A stretch of 37,059 nucleotides of DNA from positions 1-37,059 of the forward strand of contig NZ_VTTO01000025.1 of assembly GCF_008364825.1 (NCBI RefSeq), read 5' to 3'. The notes beneath the pieces were generated by a model, which was not told the origin of the DNA, did no database searches, and saw nothing but the letters and a program-made list of their open reading frames with translations. Numbering within the stretch: position 1 is the first letter of the stretch; each line of letters opens with the position of its first letter. The stretch comes from Azospirillum sp. B21 (GTDB taxonomy: Bacteria; Pseudomonadota; Alphaproteobacteria; Azospirillales; Azospirillaceae). Made by a program: the position numbers and the translations under genes. This document shows, in pieces, positions 31,944 through 37,059 of the stretch.

Positions 31944-33056
31944 TTGCCGCCAGCCGGCACCCCACAGGACAGACCGGGACGGGAGCGCATCCGGCCGCCG
32001 GCCACCACCGGAGCGGCGGCGGTGCGGCTGAAGCCGCCGGCCTCCTCGGAAGAGGACGATGCGCGCGATGCGCTGCACATCCTGCCGCTGTCGATCCTGC
32101 CGCTGGAAACGCCCGGCCTGCGCCGCGCGCGGCTGATCAAGAATGTCCGGCTGGAGACGGTGGCGGAGCTGTTCAACGACGCCCAGACCGGCAGCGGCCA
32201 GATCGGCATCAACCAGCTGCCCAAATGCTTCGGCATCGACGACCCGGAATTCCGCCGCGACCTGCGCAAGATCGCGCAGATCGCCGAAGCCGCCAGCTTC
32301 GACGTCTACAGCCTGCGGCTGGAGCTGCGCCGGCTGAACATCGACGTGGAGGATTCCGACGCCCTGCGGCTGTCGCAGGCCAAGCGGGCGGAACTGACCA
32401 GCTACATGCGCGTCTTCACCCGGCCATTGATCGAGCATGTCTATGGCATCCAGTGCTCCGAAATCGCCAGCATGGACGAGCTGATCCGCCTGTTCGCTCA
32501 GCCCGACGTGGAGGAGGCGCGGCGCCGGCTGCAGATGACCGCCGACCGGCTCGACATTCCGCTGCAGGAAATCCCGGCCTTCCTGGAGGAATACGCCGAC
32601 ATCTTCCTGTCGCTGGCCTATTTCAAGCGCTGCCTGGACGATATCGTGCCCGACGTGCAGGGCTTCCTCGGCTGGATGGCGGAGCTGTATCAGGTCAGCG
32701 AGGTGCGCCGCGACACCCGGCAGAGCCGGATGCTGAACGAGATCGGCCACGACCTGACCGACATCGCCACCTCCATCACCGGGCGTTTCGAAAGCTTCGA
32801 CAACCGTTCCCGCGATTTCTGGCGCGACATCAACCCGCACAGCTTCCGCAGCATCCGCGACCTGATCGTCACCCACCACCTGACCATCGGCGGGGTGCTG
32901 TGCGGTCTGGCGGTGAAGATGAATCTGTGGAAGCACCGCTTCGCCCGCGGTGGCGGCCCGGTGCGCCGGCTGGAATTCATCCGGTCTGAAATCCTGCCCG
33001 GTCTGGCCCACATCAAGACCATCGAACAGGCGTCGCGCAACAATCTCGGCGGGTGA
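31944..33056 (+). CDS. conserved unknown protein at end of flagellin operon
   Basis: The 370-residue protein starts at a TTG with GGGGAGA upstream; the first ATG in the frame lies far downstream, so the rare start is needed. The N-terminus is Pro-rich (about 1-45), then LPLSILPLETPGLRRARLIKNVRLETVAELFNDAQTGSGQIGINQLPKCFGIDDPEFRRDLRKIAQIAEAASFDVYSLRLELRRLNI. The remainder is helical and charged, including FLEEYADIFLSLAYFKRCLDDIVPDVQGFLGWMAELYQVSEVRRDTRQSRMLNEIGHDLTDIATSITGRFESFDNRSRDFWRDI. I see no membrane segment and cannot name a family. It lies 37 bases after the DUF1217 gene. Confidence 0.8.
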   Translation: MPPAGTPQDRPGRERIRPPATTGAAAVRLKPPASSEEDDARDALHILPLSILPLETPGLRRARLIKNVRLETVAELFNDAQTGSGQIGINQLPKCFGIDDPEFRRDLRKIAQIAEAASFDVYSLRLELRRLNIDVEDSDALRLSQAKRAELTSYMRVFTRPLIEHVYGIQCSEIASMDELIRLFAQPDVEEARRRLQMTADRLDIPLQEIPAFLEEYADIFLSLAYFKRCLDDIVPDVQGFLGWMAELYQVSEVRRDTRQSRMLNEIGHDLTDIATSITGRFESFDNRSRDFWRDINPHSFRSIRDLIVTHHLTIGGVLCGLAVKMNLWKHRFARGGGPVRRLEFIRSEILPGLAHIKTIEQASRNNLGG

Positions 33057-33065
33057 GGGGCGGGC

Positions 33066-33536
33066 TCAGGCCTTGTCGTCGGCGGAGGGTGCCGGCCGCG
33101 ACACCACGTAGGTGCCCGCCGCCACCATGACCAGCCCGACGCCGCCGAGCACCAGATGCCCCGGTGAAGACAGGGCGAGCACGGTGAAGCCGGACGACAT
33201 GCCAGCGACGGCGAAGACCTTCGCCTTGACCGGGATGGCGCCGCGGTCCTGCCAGTTCCGCACGGCATGGCCGAAGCGTGGATCGTTGCGCAGGCGCTCG
33301 CGCAGGGCCGGATTGCTGCGGGCATAGGCCCAGCCGGCCACAAGCAGGAACGGGACGGTGGGCAGAACCGGCAGGACCGCGCCGGCCGTGGCGAGACCGA
33401 CCGCGGAATGGCCGATCAGCAGCCAGAGCCACCGCCGACTGCGCGGCGTGCCGGCGTTGTCGCTCTTGCTGTCGTTGTCACCTTCCTCCGCCACCTGGCC
33501 ACCCACGCGATTGAAATCCGGCGGAAATCCTAGCAT
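33066..33536 (-). CDS. YbaN / DUF454 family membrane protein
   Basis: The 156-residue protein has an N-terminal soluble stretch, then the DUF454 signature: RRWLWLLIGHSAVGLATAGAVLPVLPTVPFLLVAGWAYARSNPALRERLRNDPRFGHAVRNWQDRGAIPVKAKVFAVAGMSSGFTVLAL. A final hydrophobic pair (GHLVLGGVGLVMVAAGTYVVSR) completes it. YbaN-type proteins are inner-membrane proteins of unclear role and are not normally flagellar. The stop is ten bases from the convergent unknown gene's stop. ATG 33536 (MLGFPPDFN) is preferred over the longer 33572 start. It may be an unrelated passenger downstream of the fliI operon. Confidence 0.85.
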   Translation of the reverse strand: MLGFPPDFNRVGGQVAEEGDNDSKSDNAGTPRSRRWLWLLIGHSAVGLATAGAVLPVLPTVPFLLVAGWAYARSNPALRERLRNDPRFGHAVRNWQDRGAIPVKAKVFAVAGMSSGFTVLALSSPGHLVLGGVGLVMVAAGTYVVSRPAPSADDKA

Positions 33537-33601
33537 GGGCGTGCATCGGCGCTCCAGGGCGTCCGGCAGCATTTCAGGAGCTGTTTCAATACCGGGGAAT
33601 A

Positions 33602-33741
33602 TCCCCTCTCCCCCCCGGGGAGAGGGTTAGGGTGAGGGGGACGCGTCGAAAGAACTTTTCTAGAGAGCAGCGCGTCGCGCATCCCAACATCCACGCCTTG
33701 CATCCCCCTCACCCCGACCCTCTCCCCGGGGGGGAGAGGGA
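33602..33741. repeat. pair of facing GC-rich palindromic repeats
   Basis: A 40-base unit at 33602-33641 (CCCCTCTCCCCCCCGGGG, then GAGAGGGTTAGGGTGAGGGGG) is repeated in inverted orientation at 33702-33741. The two enclose a roughly 60-base spacer. This is the same unit found inside the TPR-like gene at 10873-10991. Confidence 0.85.
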
Positions 33742-33744
33742 GAG

Positions 33745-34347
33745 TCACCCCGCCTTGCGGACCACGCCCGGCGCGCCGGCATTGGCGGTCGCTTCCAGGC
33801 TGTAGAGCTTCGCCAGCAGTTGTGGCGCCGGACGGTCGTCGGCCGGGACGGTGAGCGCCGCCGCAGCGGCTTCGGTGGCGGGAGACTTGCGCCGCAGGGC
33901 TTCCGCCAGCGCCTGGGGGGAGGGAAGGGCCGGATCGGCACCATCGCCGGCACCGGCGTTCATCCAGGGCAGCGCCCCAACCGCCTTGCCGCCCGCCACG
34001 GCGGTCGCGCCGCCGGCGTCATCCTCCAGCAGGCTGCCGATATGGCCCAGCACCGTGTCGCCCGTGACCTCCTCGAACGCCACCACGGCGGCGCTGCCGA
34101 TCAGGCCGGGCAGGCCACCGAACAGGAAGCCGCCGGCCAGCCGGGCGGGGATCGAGATGCTCTCTCCCGTCGCCTCGCGGTAGACCGACGACACCACCGG
34201 CAACTGCTGCAGCGGGTTGACCGCGTCCACCAGATCGTCGAAGCCGAGGCTCATCCTGTCGTCGAGGCTTTCCGCCTTTTCCTTGTGGGTCGGCTGTGCC
34301 GTGGGCGGGGTGACGGCCTGGGCGGCCAGTCTGGTGTTGACGCTCAT
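33745..34347 (-). CDS. conserved unknown protein coupled to fliI
   Basis: The 200-residue protein has an interesting central segment: LGFDDLVDAVNPLQQLPVVSSVYREATGESISIPARLAGGFLFGGLPGLIGSAAVVAFEEVTGD. It is hydrophobic and Gly-rich, possibly membrane-inserted, and looks well conserved. The C-terminal half is Ala/Pro-rich and ends APGVVRKAG next to the repeat at 33702-33741. The start overlaps the fliI stop by four bases (TCATGA), so it is translated with FliI. The FDDLVDAVNPLQ.LPVVS..YR pattern recurs, as far as I remember, in other alphaproteobacterial flagellar clusters, but I know of no function. Confidence 0.75.
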   Translation of the reverse strand: MSVNTRLAAQAVTPPTAQPTHKEKAESLDDRMSLGFDDLVDAVNPLQQLPVVSSVYREATGESISIPARLAGGFLFGGLPGLIGSAAVVAFEEVTGDTVLGHIGSLLEDDAGGATAVAGGKAVGALPWMNAGAGDGADPALPSPQALAEALRRKSPATEAAAAALTVPADDRPAPQLLAKLYSLEATANAGAPGVVRKAG

Positions 34348-35705
34348 GATTGGGCTCCGATGGCGGCGAGCAGCGCGTCGAGATGCGCGAAGCTTTCGGC
34401 GGATGGGGAAGGGTCGTCCTTGCCCTGGCGCAGGAACTCCTCCAGCCGCGGGTGCAGGTCGATGGCGGCGTCGGTTTCCGGATCGGTGCCGCGCTTGTAG
34501 GCGCCGAGCCGGATCATCTCCTTCATGCCGTCATAGGTGGCGGCCAGCGCGCGGGCACGGCCGACGATGCGATTCTCCCGCGCGTCGTGGCAGCCGGGCA
34601 GGGTGCGCGATACGCTGCGCAGCAGGTTGACGGCGGGATAGCGCCCCTGTTCGGCGATCTTGCGGTCGAGCACCAGATGCCCGTCCAGGATGCCGCGCAC
34701 CGCGTCGGCGATGGGTTCGTCATGGTCGTCGCCGTCGACCAGGACGGTGAAGATGGCGGTGATGTCTCCCTCTCCACCGCCTTCCGGGCCGGGTCCGGCT
34801 CGCTCCAGCAGGCGGGGCAACTCGGCGAAGACGCTGGGCGGATAGCTCTTGGCGGTCGGCGGTTCCCCGGCGGCCAGCCCGATCTCGCGCTGGGCCATTG
34901 CGAAGCGGGTGACGCTGTCCATCAGGCAAAGGACATGCTTGCCCTGATCGCGCATTTCTTCCGCCACCGTCATGCAGAGAAGGGCGGCTTGCCGGCGCAT
35001 CAGCGGCGGCTCGTCGGAGGTGGCGACGATGACGACGGAGCGGGCAAGCCCCTCCGGTCCCAGATCGTCCTGAATGAATTCACGCACCTCGCGGCCGCGC
35101 TCGCCTATCAGGCCGATGACGATGGCGTCGGCCTCCGCATGACGGGCGACCATCGCCAGCAGGGTCGATTTGCCGACGCCGGACCCGGCGAAGACGCCCA
35201 ACCGCTGGCCGCGGCACAGCGGCACGAAGCTGTCGATCACCCGGATGCCGCTGTCGATCCGCTTCCCCACCCGGCGCCGGGCGCAGGCGGCCGGCGGCGG
35301 CTGGCGCAAGGGCCGCGGGTGCTCGCCATTGACCAGGGGGCCCTTGCCGTCGATGGGCTCGCCCAGCGCATTGACCACCCGGCCGAGCCAGCCGGGGCCG
35401 GGGCGCAGTGTGAAGGCTGTGTCGTCGGTGACGGCGGCGCAGCCTTCCGCCACGCCGTCCAGAGTGTCGAAGGCCATCAACAGCGAGCGGCCGTTGCGGA
35501 AGCCGACGGTCTCGCACAGCACGCGTCCGCCGCGCAGGGTTTCCGCATGGCATTTGTCGCCGACCGACAGCACGCGCTGCAGCCCGTCGACCTCCAGCGT
35601 CATGCCGGCGGCGGAGCGGATCTCCCCGCGCCAGTGGCGCGTCGGCAGCCGTTCGAGTTCCGCCGCCAGTGTGGCGAGTGCCGGCATCGGCGCTGTCTCC
35701 ATCAT
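34344..35705 (-). CDS. fliI: flagellum-specific ATPase FliI
   Basis: FliI is the export ATPase. The 453-residue protein carries Walker A GSGVGKST with IDSFVPLCRGQRLGVFAGSGVGKSTLL, then ERGREVREFI and Walker B VLCLMDSVTRFAMAQREIGLAAGEPPTAKSYPPSVFAELPRLLERAG. The C-terminal NLLRSVSRTLP and GAYKRGTDPETDAAI belong to the family. Two starts compete: ATG 35705 and ATG 35687, the latter with GGAGA at a better distance. The promoter element on the minus strand at 35722-35743 would give only a short leader and favours the second. FliH is at 22477, while FliJ was not found. Confidence 0.96.
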   Translation of the reverse strand: MMETAPMPALATLAAELERLPTRHWRGEIRSAAGMTLEVDGLQRVLSVGDKCHAETLRGGRVLCETVGFRNGRSLLMAFDTLDGVAEGCAAVTDDTAFTLRPGPGWLGRVVNALGEPIDGKGPLVNGEHPRPLRQPPPAACARRRVGKRIDSGIRVIDSFVPLCRGQRLGVFAGSGVGKSTLLAMVARHAEADAIVIGLIGERGREVREFIQDDLGPEGLARSVVIVATSDEPPLMRRQAALLCMTVAEEMRDQGKHVLCLMDSVTRFAMAQREIGLAAGEPPTAKSYPPSVFAELPRLLERAGPGPEGGGEGDITAIFTVLVDGDDHDEPIADAVRGILDGHLVLDRKIAEQGRYPAVNLLRSVSRTLPGCHDARENRIVGRARALAATYDGMKEMIRLGAYKRGTDPETDAAIDLHPRLEEFLRQGKDDPSPSAESFAHLDALLAAIGAQS

Positions 35706-35721
35706 GTCCGTCGATGAAGGC

Positions 35722-35771
35722 AGCCTAGAGCAGGGAATTTAAATCCGGTTTTAAACGGGCGCGTTCATCGT
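35722..35771. promoter_or_regulatory. divergent CtrA-box-like promoters of flgB and fliI
   Basis: The near palindrome TTTAAATCCGGTTTTAAAC (35738-35756) faces both ways. On the plus strand nine bases follow, then CATCGT (35766-35771) before flgB. On the minus strand TTTAAAT (35743-35737) is followed by nine bases and TAGGCT (35727-35722) before fliI. Both hexamers keep the spacing found at the other flagellar promoters, which supports a shared bidirectional control site. Confidence 0.6.
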
Positions 35772-35813
35772 CCGGCCCAGTGTTCCGGCCAGATGAGATG
35801 GAACGAGGTCGCA

Positions 35814-36206
35814 ATGGATTTAGGTAAAATCGGTTTCTTTCAGCTTGCTGGCACGCGCATGGACTATCTGGCGCAGCGGCAGAAGCTGGTCGCCGAGAAT
35901 GTCGTGAACGCCAACACGCCCGACTACCAGGCGCGCGACCTGAAATCCTTCGACAGCGTGATGGAAGGCATCCGGCCGGTTGAGACCGCCCGCACCTCCG
36001 GCCTGCATCTGGCGAGCAGCCGCTCGACCGCCGGCTTCCGCGAGGCGGGCAAGGCCGGCCTGTGGGAAACGACGCCCTCGGGCAACGCGGTGTCGCTGGA
36101 GCAGGAGATGATCAAGGGCAGCGAGACCCGCGACGCCTTCGCGCTGACCACCAGCCTGTTCCAGCGCAATGTGCAGATGCTGCGCATGGCCTGGAGAAAT
36201 GGCTGA
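35814..36206 (+). CDS. flgB: flagellar proximal rod protein FlgB
   Basis: FlgB is the rod subunit that starts assembly on the export gate. The 130 residues include the signature FQLAGTRMDYLAQRQKLVAENVVNANTPDYQARDLKSFDSVMEG and the C-terminal helix EQEMIKGSETRDAFALTTSLFQRNVQMLRMAWRNG. GAGG lies seven bases before the ATG, and a start 21 bases upstream is weaker. It heads flgB-flgC-fliE, with flgC 23 bases downstream. Confidence 0.96.
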   Translation: MDLGKIGFFQLAGTRMDYLAQRQKLVAENVVNANTPDYQARDLKSFDSVMEGIRPVETARTSGLHLASSRSTAGFREAGKAGLWETTPSGNAVSLEQEMIKGSETRDAFALTTSLFQRNVQMLRMAWRNG

Positions 36207-36229
36207 CGAGCTTAGGACGGAGACGAGCC

Positions 36230-36649
36230 ATGATGAACGATGTCCTCGGCACCACGCTGAAGATCGCCGGCGCCGGCCTTCAGGCGCAATCGACCCGGCT
36301 GCGCGTGGTGGCGGAAAACCTCGCCAACGCCGATTCCACCGCCACCGTCAAGGGCGGCGATCCCTACCGCCGTAAGACGGTGTCCTTCGACAGCGTGATG
36401 GACCGCGGGGTGGGGGCGGAGCTGGTGCAGGTCAAGCAGATCGGCCGCGACCGCAGCGACTTTCAGCTCGCCTACGATCCCTCGCATCCGGCGGCCGACG
36501 ACAAGGGCTATGTCAAGAAGCCCAACGTCCAGCCGCTGGTCGAGATGATGGACATGCGCGAGGCTGGCCGCGCCTTCGAGGCCAGCATGAACGTCATCGA
36601 ACAATCGCGCGCGATGATGACCCGCGTCGTCGACCTGCTGCGCAGCTGA
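36230..36649 (+). CDS. flgC: flagellar proximal rod protein FlgC
   Basis: FlgC is a proximal rod subunit. The 139-residue protein carries LKIAGAGLQAQSTRLRVVAENLANADSTATVKGGDPYRRKTVSF, the family motif ending in a YRRK basic turn, and YVKKPNVQPLVEMMDMREAGRAFEASMNVIEQSRAMMTRVVDLLRS at the C-terminus. Two ATG codons in a row (36230, 36233) could start it. It is followed by fliE after 11 bases. Confidence 0.96.
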   Translation: MMNDVLGTTLKIAGAGLQAQSTRLRVVAENLANADSTATVKGGDPYRRKTVSFDSVMDRGVGAELVQVKQIGRDRSDFQLAYDPSHPAADDKGYVKKPNVQPLVEMMDMREAGRAFEASMNVIEQSRAMMTRVVDLLRS

Positions 36650-36660
36650 GGAGCCGTTCC

Positions 36661-37020
36661 ATGATCGAGATGTCCGTCGGCCGCGTCGCCGCCGCCTACG
36701 CCGCCAACCGCAGCCCCTTCGTCGCCGGCCTCGCCGAAACGCAGGCGACGGCCTCGCCGTTGTCCACCACCGGCCAGACCGATGCGGTGGCGGCCAGCGC
36801 CGAAAGCGACTTCGGCGGCTTCCTCGACAAATCGATCTCGCAGGCGATCGACACGCTGAAGGAAAGCGAGCGCGTGTCGCTGGCCGCCGTATCGGGCAAG
36901 GCCAGCGCGCAGGACGTGGTGCGCTCGGTCCTCGCCGCGGAGATGACGGTGCAGAGCGTCGTCGCCATCCGCGACAAGATGGTGCAGGCGTATCAGGAGA
37001 TCATGCGGATCGCGGTTTGA
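36661..37020 (+). CDS. fliE: flagellar hook-basal body complex protein FliE
   Basis: FliE joins the MS-ring/export gate to the rod. The 119 residues have an Ala-rich variable N-terminus and the conserved part FGGFLDKSISQAIDTLKESERVSLAAVSGKASAQDVVRSVLAAEMTVQSVVAIRDKMVQAYQEIMRIAV, including the family's final QEIMRI.V. The stop is 39 bases before the window edge. In related clusters fliQ, flhB/fliR or flhA follow, which would complete the export gate missing here. Confidence 0.96.
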   Translation: MIEMSVGRVAAAYAANRSPFVAGLAETQATASPLSTTGQTDAVAASAESDFGGFLDKSISQAIDTLKESERVSLAAVSGKASAQDVVRSVLAAEMTVQSVVAIRDKMVQAYQEIMRIAV

Positions 37021-37048
37021 GCGACGGCGTACGGGTTCGGATACGGAA

Positions 37049-37059
37049 TGCCCCCTCCC
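37049..37059. repeat. start of a palindromic repeat, cut by the window
   Basis: TGCCCCCTCCC matches the first bases of the repeat at 8896-9004 and 23533-23660. Only the beginning is visible, so its length and type are not certain. Confidence 0.5.

Overview
The window is a near-continuous flagellar locus from a GC-rich alphaproteobacterium. The flaF/flbT pair, the rod-binding FlgJ without a muramidase domain, the MotE-like protein, the DUF1217 protein and the CtrA-like regulator are alphaproteobacterial. The 414-residue flagellin, gene content and palindromic repeats fit Azospirillum (Rhodospirillales). A lateral (swarming) system is my inference: the A. brasilense lateral flagellin Laf1 is about 43 kDa, which fits 414 residues. 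The genus call is from memory, not from a search.

Layout. (1) Positions 1-173 hold the 3' end of a 5S rRNA gene and its terminator, so the locus abuts an rRNA operon; one unknown gene follows (282-848). (2) Minus strand 11540 to 851: a TPR-like secreted protein, motA, motB, flgE, flgK, flgL, flgI, a rod-binding flgJ and an flgN-like chaperone. (3) Plus strand 11685-15202: flgF, flgG, flgA, flgH and a FliL-like protein. (4) Minus strand 20558-15382: fliL, fliM, an unknown membrane protein, a MotE-like chaperone, fliK and flgD. (5) Plus strand 20747-26548: fliF, fliH, fliN, fliP, a small membrane protein, fliG and an unknown protein, followed by a convergent lipoprotein gene. (6) Plus strand 27426-33056: a CtrA/FtcR-like regulator with a degenerate receiver, then flagellin, flaF, flbT, a flaG-like gene, a DUF1217 gene and an unknown gene. 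(7) Minus strand 35705-33066: fliI, an unknown conserved protein and a YbaN-type membrane protein. (8) Plus strand 35814-37020: flgB, flgC, fliE; the operon probably continues beyond the window. flhA, flhB, fliQ and fliR are not in the window, and no fliO or fliJ was recognised.

Two patterns stand out. First, a CtrA-box-like element (two TTAA half-sites 7-8 bases apart, then about 11 bases, then a YANSNT hexamer) recurs upstream of flgE, motA, flgF, fliF, flagellin, flgB and, on the other strand of the flgB site, fliI. With the regulator gene inside the locus, this suggests one regulon controlled from within. Second, GC-rich palindromic repeats sit in at least five gene junctions, and one lies in frame inside the coding sequence of the TPR-like protein.
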